In this document: piece by piece, positions 47,001 through 47,141 of the stretch
Layout: every line of letters starts with the position of its first letter
Position numbering within the stretch: position 1 is the stretch's first letter
Assembly: GCA_022457155.1 (NCBI GenBank)
Contig: JAJGOT010000198.1
Coordinates: 159,001 to 223,000 of the forward strand
From: Cladopsammia gracilis
Lineage: Eukaryota; Cnidaria; Anthozoa; Scleractinia; Dendrophylliidae
Reading direction: 5' to 3'
Length of the DNA: 64,000 nt
The notes under the pieces: model-generated
Database searches by the model: none
What the model was told of the DNA's origin: nothing
What the model saw: only the letters and a program-made list of their open reading frames with translations
Made by a program: the position numbers and the translations under genes

Positions 47001-47102
47001 CAGCAGCAAAGTTTCCTGGGTTGCTTCATTCGAATATTTACCTTTTGTTCTCGCCATCCATGGGAGGATTGTTAACAGAAGAAGGACCCAAGCGAGCCTC
47101 AT
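1..47102 (-). CDS. Gene B: giant secreted mosaic matrix protein (46 exons, 3' end outside window)
   Basis: This is one long minus-strand gene, read from a signal-peptide ATG at 47102 to the left window edge. The 46 exons listed below were placed by AG acceptors, GT donors, domain content and reading-frame phase. All successive exon phases agree, most being 1-1, and about 3,390 residues are encoded. Domain order is signal peptide, WSC, linker, Pro/Tyr/Ala-rich region, three thyroglobulin type-1 repeats, SEA-like, laminin-G-like, Cys/Pro repeats, TSP1 x12, fibrinogen-like, TSP1 x2, EGF x4, Kunitz x2, laminin-G-like, and four copies of an unrecognised domain. The modules are typical of extracellular adhesive proteins, so secretion into matrix, mucus or skeleton is inferred. 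No transmembrane segment is seen inside the window. No named orthologue was recognised. The main doubt is whether transcription really joins all exons rather than making two or more transcripts. Confidence 0.75.
420..662 (+). repeat. Two monomers of the ~112-bp GTGTGACCATTCAAATGAAA repeat family
   Basis: Monomers carry the signature words GTGACCATTCAAATGAAAGC, GAGCAGTACTTTCCTGTGG and GAGTCTGTGGATGAAATCC. The same family recurs at 6795-7160, 8225-8412, 9837-10396, 13195-13345, 29590-29680 and inside the element at 24051-24827. Confidence 0.8.
855..1130 (-). CDS. Gene B exon 45: unrecognised repeat domain, copy 3
   Basis: A 92-codon phase 1-1 exon aligns with the others: [52 protein letters not shown], and a final strand. 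It has two cysteines not shared by copies 1 and 2. Confidence 0.7.
1155..1790 (+). mobile_element. TA-type inverted-repeat element remnant, interrupted
   Basis: TACAGTCAATTCTCTCTTAA before 1175 and TTAAACGGACACATTTCTAC after 1725 together reproduce the start of the element at 44361-44794, with another element inserted between them at TTAA. Only the start is recognisable; the right end is vague. Confidence 0.5.
1171..1729. mobile_element. TTAA-bounded inverted-repeat element made of GATCGC units
   Basis: The element starts TTAAGCCCGGTTTCCATATG and ends with its inverted copy. Its interior is largely tandem ATCGCTACG/ATCGCTGCG 9-mers plus internal copies of the GGTTTCCATATGATCGC end. Both boundaries keep TTAA, the probable target duplication, inside another element. 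Confidence 0.8.
2052..2516. mobile_element. MITE with ~170-bp terminal inverted repeats, TTAA ends
   Basis: TTAAAGTGCACCTAA at the left is mirrored by TTAGGTGCACTTTAA at the right, and homology between the arms extends about 170 bp (including AAATTTCTTG-type and GACGTCAT words). It lies in the intron between exons 44 and 45. A decayed arm of the same family is at 32427-32640. Confidence 0.8.
2530..2731. repeat. Tandem duplication covering the end of exon 44 and its donor
   Basis: The segment around 2530-2628 repeats 2642-2731 (shared words CACCGTGAGAG, CCCTGGTTGGT and TTTACTAAC). The distal copy therefore carries a pseudo-exon end with its own GTTAGT donor, separated by a G-rich stretch. Confidence 0.75.
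2691..2978 (-). CDS. Gene B exon 44: unrecognised repeat domain, copy 2
   Basis: A 96-codon phase 1-1 exon aligns with copy 1: [54 protein letters not shown], and VTLTVTNQG. The chosen donor is GTTAGT; without splicing, the frame would stop at once (TAG), so a C-terminal end here is the alternative. A second copy of the exon end and donor lies at about 2530-2628. Confidence 0.72.
3208..3606. mobile_element. TTAA-bounded MITE (TTAAAGGGG...GTGTCCCTTTAA)
   Basis: The 399-bp unit has imperfect inverted ends TTAAAGGGGAATTGTCAC and GTGACAGTGTCCCTTTAA. Related elements are at 13444-13846 and 53873-54550. Confidence 0.65.
3760..4046. mobile_element. ~280-bp inverted-repeat MITE, copy 1
   Basis: The ends read GAGCGGTTTTCAATTGAGTG and its inverted form. 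The interior has CCAATCAGA boxes and GCGCGGGAAA. The other four copies are at 5381, 10828, 41097 and 59075. Confidence 0.85.
4108..4416 (-). CDS. Gene B exon 43: unrecognised repeat domain, copy 1
   Basis: A 103-codon phase 1-1 exon encodes the first of four related domains. Features shared with the other copies are an opening beta-like strand ([11 protein letters not shown]), a [VI]xLxPxDxDPxxG turn, [25 protein letters not shown], and a final hydrophobic strand. There are no cysteines. The predicted character is all-beta. No known family comes to mind. A ~280-bp inverted-repeat element ends 62 bp downstream of its donor. Confidence 0.75.
4868..5085 (-). pseudogene. LINE reverse transcriptase C-terminal fragment
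   Basis: The minus strand encodes [20 protein letters not shown] followed by [13 protein letters not shown], a pattern typical of the C-terminal end of animal non-LTR retrotransposon ORF2 proteins. The rest of the element is not recognisable. It is intronic in gene B. Confidence 0.6.
5381..5664. mobile_element. ~280-bp inverted-repeat MITE, copy 2
   Basis: AGAGCAGTTTTCAATTGAGTG at the left is mirrored at the right by CACTCAATTGAAAACTACTCT. The interior matches the other copies (TCTCGCGCCACTTTCT, GCGCTTGGCGCC). Confidence 0.9.
5886..6180 (-). CDS. Gene B exon 42: second laminin-G-like domain, part 2
   Basis: A 295-nt exon (phase 0-1) continues [20 protein letters not shown], the W-x-x-x-x-x-T-W-x-P-x-x-G-L strand of laminin-G folds. 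It ends [19 protein letters not shown], typical of the last strand and helix. It is more divergent than exons 12-13. Confidence 0.8.
6795..7160 (+). repeat. Three to four monomers of the ~112-bp repeat family
   Basis: Successive units with GTAACCATTCAAATGAAAGC, GTTCTCTCCTGTGGTACTG and GTACAAGGTGGTTC words lie between exon 41 and exon 42. Confidence 0.8.
7237..7598 (-). CDS. Gene B exon 41: second laminin-G-like domain, part 1
   Basis: A 362-nt exon (phase 1-0) encodes [31 protein letters not shown] and a late [20 protein letters not shown] strand, ending TSKGTWQ. The late strands are those of a concanavalin-like/laminin-G jellyroll. It joins in frame with exon 42. Confidence 0.8.
8111..8155 (-). 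CDS. Gene B exon 40: 15-codon Pro/Thr linker exon
   Basis: A 45-nt exon (phase 1-1) encodes [15 protein letters not shown] with a TTCTTCAG acceptor and GTGAGT donor. It spaces the Kunitz exon from the second laminin-G-like domain. Confidence 0.6.
8225..8412 (+). repeat. ~112-bp repeat family, left part of an interrupted array
   Basis: One and a half units end abruptly within GATGAAAGCTAT at 8412, and the array resumes with GAGCAGTATTTCCTGTGG at 9837. Confidence 0.8.
8413..9836. mobile_element. ~1.4-kb element with a terminal hairpin, inserted in the repeat array
   Basis: The insert begins with a ~140-bp near-perfect hairpin (8421-8561, TTATTTACCGGCC...GGCCGGTAAATAA). About 1.1 kb of AT-rich sequence without long open frames follows. 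It ends with GC-rich inverted CCCGCTC/GAGCGGG words at 9719-9820. The interrupted repeat defines both boundaries. Family unknown. Confidence 0.65.
9837..10396 (+). repeat. Array of about five ~112-bp repeat monomers
   Basis: Successive copies of AAGTGTGACCATTCAAATG, GAGCAGTA(C)TTTCCTGTGG and GTACAAGGTGGTT. The unit at 10080-10130 is disrupted by a TACCAGTAATAACTG insertion resembling text within exon 41 (7565-7582). Confidence 0.8.
10433..10600 (-). CDS. Gene B exon 39: Kunitz domain
   Basis: A 56-codon phase 1-1 exon encodes a Kunitz-type domain with exact family spacing C-x8-C-x15-C-x7-C-x12-C-x3-C, and the [11 protein letters not shown] and FKFGNC motifs. The residue after the second cysteine is Val, so the inhibitory P1 is not basic and trypsin inhibition is unlikely. 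Confidence 0.88.
10828..11111. mobile_element. ~280-bp inverted-repeat MITE, copy 3
   Basis: TGCTTTTCAATTGAGTGTCG at the left and CGACACTCAATTGAAAACCG at the right, with the same interior as the other copies. Confidence 0.9.
11327..11677 (+). repeat. Near-identical 177-bp tandem duplication
   Basis: TTGACGTGGAAAATGCTGAA begins at 11327 and again at 11504. The two copies match almost base for base through GACGACAAAATGTGGTGAG, suggesting a recent event. Confidence 0.85.
11785..11935. mobile_element. Short inverted-repeat element with ATGGCCGCC words
   Basis: CAGTCACGTGACC near the left and GTGACGTAACGTGAAAACCA near the right are loosely inverted. The middle has mirrored GGCCATGTTGG and CCAATATGGCC words. 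It lies in the exon 38-39 intron. Confidence 0.4.
12185..12370 (-). CDS. Gene B exon 38: divergent Kunitz-like domain
   Basis: The 62-codon phase 1-1 exon has six cysteines spaced C-x8-C-x19-C-x10-C-x13-C-x3-C. This follows the Kunitz pattern (C-x8-C-x15-C-x7-C-x12-C-x3-C) but with longer second and third loops. The final [10 protein letters not shown] is very Kunitz-like. Protease inhibition is doubtful given the changed core. Confidence 0.7.
12780..12872 (-). CDS. Gene B exon 37: EGF module 4
   Basis: A 31-codon phase 1-1 EGF exon: [27 protein letters not shown]. It closes the EGF run before the Kunitz exons. Confidence 0.9.
   Translation of the reverse strand, partial: PPANQTALMAGNASITSVFVLPAIQDLTVT
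13053..13148 (-). CDS. Gene B exon 36: EGF module 3
   Basis: A 32-codon phase 1-1 EGF exon: [28 protein letters not shown]. The donor is GTAAGT. Confidence 0.88.
13195..13345 (+). repeat. ~112-bp repeat family monomer
   Basis: AAGTGTGACCATTTAAATGA, GAGCAGTACTTTACTGTGG and GTACAAGGTAGTTCTAAC identify the family in the intron upstream of exon 36. Confidence 0.75.
13444..13846. mobile_element. TTAA-bounded MITE (ACTGTCCC ends)
   Basis: TTAAAAGGACACTGTCCCGCC at the left is mirrored by GCGGGACAGTGACCCTTTAA at the right, 403 bp in all. Internal similarity continues to a decayed copy at 17530-17830. Confidence 0.75.
13893..13988 (-). CDS. Gene B exon 35: EGF module 2
   Basis: A 32-codon phase 1-1 EGF exon: [29 protein letters not shown]. 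It has the same length as modules 1 and 3, consistent with tandem exon duplication. Confidence 0.9.
14255..14400 (+). repeat. Minisatellite of 19-20-bp GTCTGTATTAAGGGCGGAT units
   Basis: About seven imperfect units alternate GTCTGTATTAAGGGC and GTCTGTACTAAGG, interrupted by a poly-G run. Intronic, between exons 34 and 35. Confidence 0.75.
14530..14625 (-). CDS. Gene B exon 34: EGF module 1
   Basis: A 32-codon phase 1-1 exon encodes a compact EGF repeat: C-x3-CQNGGTCVN then [13 protein letters not shown]. All six cysteines are present. There is no calcium-binding consensus. Confidence 0.9.
15074..15256 (-). CDS. Gene B exon 33: TSP1 module 14
   Basis: A 61-codon phase 1-1 TSP1 exon: [46 protein letters not shown]. 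It is the last TSP1 module before the EGF run. Confidence 0.92.
16028..16213 (-). CDS. Gene B exon 32: TSP1 module 13
   Basis: A 62-codon phase 1-1 TSP1 exon: [48 protein letters not shown]. The last three residues extend the usual module end. Confidence 0.92.
16664..16705 (-). CDS. Gene B exon 31: 14-codon linker exon
   Basis: A 42-nt exon (phase 1-1) encodes [14 protein letters not shown] between a TGTACAG acceptor and a GTATGC donor. It spaces the fibrinogen-like domain from the next TSP1 module. Confidence 0.55.
17083..17357 (-). CDS. Gene B exon 30: fibrinogen-like domain, part 3
   Basis: The 275-nt exon (phase 2-1) encodes [35 protein letters not shown] and a final [12 protein letters not shown]. 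The classical fibrinogen polymerisation/calcium loop is not evident, so this is a divergent member. The frame agrees with exon 29 and exon 31. Confidence 0.82.
17530..17830. repeat. Decayed relative of the 13444 MITE
   Basis: Words such as TATCACCAAATGCCACCA, GCAGTAGTTTGGAGA and CAGTTCATCA(A/G)(A/T)TTTGAT occur in the same order as in 13490-13650, but the inverted termini are lost. Confidence 0.55.
18120..18275 (-). CDS. Gene B exon 29: fibrinogen-like domain, part 2
   Basis: A 156-nt exon (phase 2-2) links in frame to exons 28 and 30. It encodes [14 protein letters not shown] and [20 protein letters not shown], which fits the middle of the divergent fibrinogen-like domains common in cnidarians. 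Confidence 0.8.
18415..18545. repeat. Fragment of the CTCTCTTAACGGACACC-type element
   Basis: TTAACTCTCTTTAAGACTG, GTGTCTGTCTTATAGACAC and GGTGTCCATTTAGATTTAGT recall the 44361-44794 element, without clear ends. Confidence 0.4.
18722..18920 (-). CDS. Gene B exon 28: fibrinogen-like domain, part 1
   Basis: The 199-nt exon (phase 1-2) begins [19 protein letters not shown] and continues YTIYL and [15 protein letters not shown], the canonical N-terminal part of fibrinogen C-terminal-like domains (C-D-M-x-x-x-x-GGWT). The domain is spread over three exons and sits between TSP1 modules. Confidence 0.9.
19252..19456. mobile_element. hAT-like MITE (CAGGGCTCGAAA ends)
   Basis: The left end CAGGGCTCGAAAAAAAGT is mirrored by ACTTTTTTTCAAGCC at the right, and the interior has repeated GCAAGT/ACTTGCCC words. 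CAGGGCTCGAAA is a common hAT terminus. An 8-bp target duplication was not evident. Confidence 0.55.
19580..20060 (+). mobile_element. Full-length tRNA-derived SINE with (ATT)n tail
   Basis: A tRNA-like head at 19580-19655 has an A-box (TTAGCTCAGTTGGTAGAG) and a B-box-like GGATTTGAACC. A ~350-bp unrelated body (GGGCGGTGACGTTAAGCCAT, GTAAAGCGCAACTGATT) follows, then an (ATT)n tail at 20017-20060. The tail abuts exon 27 by about 30 bp. Confidence 0.8.
20091..20270 (-). CDS. Gene B exon 27: TSP1 module 12
   Basis: A 60-codon phase 1-1 TSP1 exon: [36 protein letters not shown], and [10 protein letters not shown]. Its donor lies just after the (ATT)n tail of a SINE at 19580-20060. Confidence 0.9.
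20346..20486. mobile_element. Small palindromic element (TATATGTTGTGGTGCAATTT ends)
   Basis: TATATGTTGTGGTGCAATTT and its inverted copy flank about 50 bp. The arms also share AAATTTTATTTTCCTTTGTT. It lies between exons 26 and 27. Confidence 0.7.
20691..20801 (-). CDS. Gene B exon 26: shortened TSP1 module 11
   Basis: This exon has only 37 codons (phase 1-1). It keeps the start [15 protein letters not shown] and the end CNTLPCPG but lacks the middle third of a TSP1 repeat, including the TNPxPxxGG segment and its cysteines. Splice sites and frame are intact, so it looks like a functional shortened module rather than a pseudoexon. Confidence 0.8.
20945..21127 (-). CDS. Gene B exon 25: TSP1 module 10
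   Basis: A 61-codon phase 1-1 TSP1 exon: [37 protein letters not shown] and CYLTVCPEV. The CGNG replaces the usual CGGG. Confidence 0.9.
21695..22222 (+). pseudogene. Outer Penelope-like element: GIY-YIG endonuclease fragment
   Basis: The translation contains a cysteine-rich [12 protein letters not shown] region and the endonuclease core [18 protein letters not shown], followed by KHF and HNLSDIMV. The upstream reverse transcriptase is missing, so the copy is dead. Such endonucleases make the target nick during retrotransposition. Confidence 0.8.
22317..23630 (+). mobile_element. Inner Penelope-like element
   Basis: Inverted termini AAATGAAAGGCTGATTGTAC (about 22400) and GTACGATCAGCCTTTCATTT (about 23607), followed by arms through GGCACGGCCGTTC and TCAAATCTGAAACG, enclose a coding fragment. 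It interrupts the right part of the outer element. The left edge is approximate. Confidence 0.7.
22571..23308 (+). pseudogene. Inner Penelope-like element: RT C-terminal and GIY-YIG endonuclease
   Basis: An open frame of roughly 245 codons runs through [22 protein letters not shown], a [11 protein letters not shown] zinc-like motif, [20 protein letters not shown] (GIY-YIG core) and [18 protein letters not shown], and ends at TGA. The catalytic RT is absent (5' truncated). Confidence 0.8.
23837..24013 (-). CDS. Gene B exon 24: TSP1 module 9
   Basis: A 59-codon phase 1-1 TSP1 exon: [37 protein letters not shown], and KCKNDPCPG. The intron that follows holds the nested Penelope elements. Confidence 0.92.
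24051..24827. mobile_element. TTAACCCTTTCACTCCCA MITE with internally expanded 88-bp repeats
   Basis: The left end TTACCCTTTCACTCCCA and right end TTGGGAATTAAAGGGTTAA bound about seven tandem 88-bp units (24080-24755, GTGTGACCATTCAAATGAAA). A single-unit copy of the same element is at 25757-25970, so the expansion happened within the element. TTAA plus CCCTTT ends recall piggyBac-type elements. Confidence 0.8.
24080..24755 (+). repeat. Tandem array of 88-bp units
   Basis: GCATGGTACC recurs at 24121, 24209 and 24297, giving an 88-bp period, and the units are nearly identical. The units share their core with the ~112-bp family elsewhere in the window. Confidence 0.9.
25512..25688 (-). CDS. Gene B exon 23: TSP1 module 8
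   Basis: A 59-codon phase 1-1 TSP1 exon with the full W-x-x-W ladder ([17 protein letters not shown]), [11 protein letters not shown] loop and CNPQNCPG end. Confidence 0.92.
25757..25970. mobile_element. Single-unit copy of the TTAACCCTTTCACTCCCA MITE
   Basis: The 214-bp element has 18-bp inverted ends, TTAACCCCTTCACTCCCA and TGGGAGTGAAAGGGTTAA, and one copy of the internal unit. It is the best reference copy of this family in the window. Confidence 0.85.
26476..26652 (-). CDS. Gene B exon 22: TSP1 module 7
   Basis: A 59-codon phase 1-1 exon encodes a TSP1 module: [35 protein letters not shown], and CSSNPCP at the end. Confidence 0.9.
27690..27959. mobile_element. Inverted-repeat element abutting the exon 21 donor
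   Basis: TACAGCTGTTTCAAGAAAGG at the left and CCTTTCTCGAAACAGCTGTA at the right extend inward as ~50-bp arms with GTTGTCGGAAAAA and TGCACGCGACAAT. It is 270 bp, with TA at both ends. Confidence 0.8.
27970..28140 (-). CDS. Gene B exon 21: TSP1 module 6
   Basis: A 57-codon phase 1-1 TSP1 exon with [20 protein letters not shown] and a CNTQPCPG end. Its donor lies only about 11 bp from the end of an inverted-repeat element at 27690-27959. Confidence 0.9.
28401..28816 (+). pseudogene. Frameshifted fragment with a GRF-like zinc-finger pattern
   Basis: An ATG at 28401 starts [14 protein letters not shown] and stops at 28524 in frame. A second frame continues [20 protein letters not shown] and [18 protein letters not shown], then [16 protein letters not shown], resembling the C-x-H...C...C of GRF fingers. 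The poly-T near 28490 is a likely frameshift site. It sits inside an intron on the opposite strand and is probably an element-borne remnant. Confidence 0.4.
28830..29000 (-). CDS. Gene B exon 20: TSP1 module 5 (two codons shorter)
   Basis: This 57-codon phase 1-1 exon carries a TSP1 module with a shortened GDYKESRGC loop and aromatic residues replacing the tryptophans ([10 protein letters not shown]). The six cysteines and CGGG core are retained. It shares the shortened loop with the next exon. Confidence 0.9.
29250..29426 (-). CDS. Gene B exon 19: TSP1 module 4
   Basis: The 59-codon phase 1-1 exon encodes a TSP1 module: [30 protein letters not shown], and a KCNTQKCPG end. The first tryptophan is phenylalanine here. 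Confidence 0.9.
29590..29680 (+). repeat. ~112-bp repeat family monomer
   Basis: GTGACCATTCAAATAAAAGC and GTTCTAACTTTTGAGTCTGT identify a diverged unit in the intron between exons 18 and 19. Confidence 0.65.
30022..30198 (-). CDS. Gene B exon 18: TSP1 module 3
   Basis: A single TSP1 module of 59 codons, phase 1-1, with [20 protein letters not shown] at the start, [11 protein letters not shown] in the middle and CNMRECPG at the end. All six cysteines are in place. Confidence 0.92.
30655..30831 (-). CDS. Gene B exon 17: TSP1 module 2
   Basis: A 59-codon phase 1-1 exon encodes one TSP1 module starting [20 protein letters not shown] and ending CNTFYCP. The central NGKGC loop is intact, although the second tryptophan of the ladder is replaced. 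Confidence 0.92.
31541..31717 (-). CDS. Gene B exon 16: TSP1 module 1
   Basis: The 59-codon phase 1-1 exon is a complete thrombospondin type-1 repeat: [35 protein letters not shown] and a CNSQPCP end. Six cysteines and the tryptophan ladder are present. This is the first of a run of one-exon TSP1 modules. Confidence 0.92.
32185..32199 (-). CDS. Gene B exon 15: 15-nt microexon
   Basis: Fifteen bases between a clear acceptor (TACAATGCAG) and donor (GTAAGTAC) encode PKPP in phase 1-1, continuing the proline-rich tail of exon 14. It is too short to be certain from sequence alone, but both splice sites and the phase fit. Confidence 0.5.
32427..32640. repeat. Decayed arm of the 2052-2516 MITE family
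   Basis: CAAAGTGCCCATAACCC, ATCAACTCTATATACGT and GTGAGCTATAGAGATTCGAA follow the same order as the left arm at 2055-2180. No right arm was seen. Confidence 0.55.
32890..33519 (-). CDS. Gene B exon 14: Cys/Pro-rich tandem repeats
   Basis: The 210-codon exon (phase 1-1) contains two 72-residue repeats (period 216 bp at DNA level). Each has a block rich in CP and CPVPCPP motifs followed by a Thr/Pro mucin-like part (TTKPPSPVT). The two copies differ at few positions, indicating recent duplication. No standard domain is recognised. Disulfide-linked rod or mucin-like spacer is an inference. Confidence 0.8.
33892..34012. repeat. Short hairpin (CTGGGGAAGG...CCTTCCCCA)
   Basis: AGCTGGGGAAGGTGTGAAGA and its inverted counterpart TTCGCGCCTTCCCCAACTA bracket a ~75-bp loop region with mirrored GCATTTTTT words. 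Intronic. Confidence 0.55.
34120..34510. mobile_element. ATCGAT-rich inverted-repeat element
   Basis: The segment starts CCCCGGGTTTCCAAGTGATG and ends with the loosely inverted CATCGATTGGATACCCAGGG. Both arms are dense in ATCGAT words. The architecture parallels the GATCGC element at 1171-1729, including a GGTTTCCA-type end. Confidence 0.5.
35007..35216 (-). CDS. Gene B exon 13: laminin-G-like domain, part 2
   Basis: The 70-codon phase 1-1 exon completes the jellyroll with [30 protein letters not shown] and the typical [10 protein letters not shown] ending, then CVCEDSTG. It fits directly to the end of exon 12. Confidence 0.87.
35593..36279 (-). CDS. Gene B exon 12: Pro-rich stalk and laminin-G-like domain, part 1
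   Basis: The 229-codon exon (phase 1-1) starts with a proline-rich stalk of about 75 residues, then enters a concanavalin-like/laminin-G jellyroll. Recognisable elements are [10 protein letters not shown] near the start, [11 protein letters not shown], and [15 protein letters not shown] at the end, which is the classic W-x-H-x-x-x-T-Y-D strand. It continues in exon 13. Confidence 0.85.
36360..37050 (+). pseudogene. LINE 3' fragment: degraded reverse transcriptase end and (TAAA) tail
   Basis: Plus-strand translation across frameshifts gives [36 protein letters not shown] and [20 protein letters not shown], typical of animal LINE ORF2 C-termini. An AATAAATAAACAAATA tail follows near 37020-37050. 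It is intronic, opposite gene B. Confidence 0.6.
37640..37809 (-). CDS. Gene B exon 11: SEA-like domain, part 3
   Basis: The 170-nt exon (phase 2-1) supplies the final strands, including [11 protein letters not shown], and a basic tail. The usual SEA autocleavage motif (GSVVV type) is replaced by a [11 protein letters not shown] stretch, so self-cleavage is not expected. The domain call is from pattern only. Confidence 0.7.
38303..38364 (-). CDS. Gene B exon 10: SEA-like domain, part 2
   Basis: A short 62-nt exon (phase 0-2) encodes [20 protein letters not shown], matching the IYKG...F..V.V..fR core of SEA domains. Reading past the donor gives an immediate in-frame stop, and the GTAGGG donor keeps the frame into exon 11. 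Confidence 0.72.
38604..38716 (-). CDS. Gene B exon 9: SEA-like domain, part 1
   Basis: A 113-nt exon (phase 1-0) encodes an amphipathic stretch, with [12 protein letters not shown] at its end. It joins in frame to exon 10, forming the helical first half of a SEA-like fold. It is identified mainly by the continuation in exons 10 and 11. Confidence 0.7.
38959..39237 (-). CDS. Gene B exon 8: second CC motif with (QP)n run
   Basis: A 93-codon phase 1-1 exon reads Thr/Pro-rich linker, a second papilin-like motif ([20 protein letters not shown] then GC), and about a dozen Gln-Pro dipeptides. The dipeptide run is encoded by a near-perfect hexanucleotide tandem repeat, so its length is likely polymorphic. 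Confidence 0.8.
39681..40070 (-). CDS. Gene B exon 7: papilin-like CC motif plus thyroglobulin type-1 repeat 3
   Basis: The exon (130 codons, phase 1-1) begins with a compact cysteine motif, C-x5[14 protein letters not shown]4-GC, resembling the YGCCPDGxTxAxGPxxxGC segment of papilin-like proteins. A linker and a third thyroglobulin type-1 domain follow, with [16 protein letters not shown] and a final NC. The association of the two motifs in one exon differs from exons 5 and 6. Confidence 0.85.
40428..40640 (-). CDS. Gene B exon 6: thyroglobulin type-1 repeat 2
   Basis: A 71-codon phase 1-1 exon holds exactly one thyroglobulin type-1 domain, with TQCQKERD at the start, [17 protein letters not shown] in the middle and a TPECG end. 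It is most similar to the repeat in exon 5, pointing to tandem exon duplication. Confidence 0.9.
41097..41374. mobile_element. ~280-bp inverted-repeat MITE, copy 4
   Basis: AGAGAAGTTTTCATTTGACTG at the left and CACTCAATTGAAAACTGCTCT at the right. The interior matches the other copies in reverse orientation (CAAGCGCGGGAAAACGCG). Confidence 0.9.
41726..42067 (-). CDS. Gene B exon 5: thyroglobulin type-1 repeat 1 plus acidic/basic tail
   Basis: The first 70 residues form a thyroglobulin type-1 domain: ACQLERQM, a VQCFEHEG strand, the diagnostic CWCV and a final TPNC. The remaining 40 residues are a Lys/Glu-rich charged linker. Such domains often inhibit cysteine proteases or mediate binding in secreted proteins. 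The exon is phase 1-1 and shares its layout with exons 6 and 7. Confidence 0.88.
42474..42656 (+). repeat. Pentanucleotide microsatellite (ACAAT)n
   Basis: Two runs of AATAC units, 42474-42550 and 42598-42656, are separated by a 45-bp stretch in the exon 4-5 intron. Confidence 0.95.
42959..43936 (-). CDS. Gene B exon 4: low-complexity Asn/Ser- then Pro/Tyr/Ala-rich region
   Basis: This 978-nt exon (326 codons, phase 1-1) is disordered low-complexity protein. Roughly the first 220 residues are rich in N, S, T, Q, Y and A with many potential N-glycosylation sites. The last 100 are short P/Y/A/S repeats of the type YPSPAPY and YPAP, ending in an (AP)n run. There are no cysteines to speak of. 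The composition resembles structural, silk-like or byssal matrix proteins, and tyrosine modification or cross-linking is only an inference. Splice sites and frame join both neighbours, which makes coding status firm despite the repetitive sequence. Confidence 0.8.
44361..44794. mobile_element. TA-type inverted-repeat element (CAACTCTCTCTTAACGGAC ends)
   Basis: TACGGTCAACTCTCTCTTAA at the left and GAGAGAGAGTTCACTGTA at the right flank 434 bp. Internal GGACACCTCT(A/C)TAAGAC(A/G)GAC words repeat near both ends. The CAGT-like ends with TA fit Tc1/mariner or pogo-type non-autonomous elements. Confidence 0.65.
44818..44919 (-). CDS. Gene B exon 3: charged linker
   Basis: A 102-nt phase 1-1 exon encodes a basic, hydrophilic 34-residue linker beginning [11 protein letters not shown]. 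The opening GYxP matches the start of the third exon of gene A (GYDPPGE), which supports it as a true exon at an equivalent position. No domain is recognised. Confidence 0.7.
45490..45759 (-). CDS. Gene B exon 2: WSC domain
   Basis: The 90-codon exon (phase 1-1) encodes a complete WSC cysteine-rich domain: the opening [14 protein letters not shown], the central [14 protein letters not shown] block and a closing [13 protein letters not shown] are all typical of the family, with the paired cysteines in place. WSC domains are putative carbohydrate-binding modules. It is closely similar to the WSC exon of gene A at 55945-56208. Confidence 0.9.
45837..45930 (+). repeat. (CAA)n/(CAATAA) microsatellite region
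   Basis: Two short AACAACAACA runs at 45837-45870 and 45908-45930 lie in the exon 1-2 intron of gene B. Confidence 0.8.
46138..46726. mobile_element. TTAA-bounded element (TTAACCCTATTCGGCCTGGG ends)
   Basis: The 20-bp ends TTAACCCTATTCGGCCTGGG and CCAGGCCGAATAGGGTTAA are near perfect inverted repeats, each next to a poly-G/poly-C run with GGGCAC words. The 589-bp unit has no long open frame. It lies in the first intron of gene B. Confidence 0.85.
47042..47102 (-). CDS. Gene B exon 1: signal peptide
   Basis: The exon encodes about 20 residues starting [10 protein letters not shown], a short basic n-region followed by a hydrophobic core, which is a standard signal peptide. The ATG is at 47100-47102 and the donor is GTAAAT, leaving phase 1. 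The same arrangement, a signal exon ending in phase 1 before a WSC exon, occurs in gene A, which supports this start. Whether a non-coding 5' exon lies upstream cannot be told. Confidence 0.8.
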
Positions 47103-47133
47103 TATTGTAAACTCGATCTTCTTCTTTCGTTCT

Positions 47134-47141
47134 CTTTTATA
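47134..47141 (-). promoter_or_regulatory. Possible TATA box of gene B
   Basis: The minus strand reads TATAAAAG about 32 bp upstream of the gene B start codon. If used, the 5' leader would be only a few bases. A TTTACAG acceptor-like sequence nearby also allows a non-coding first exon further upstream. Weak call. Confidence 0.2.
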
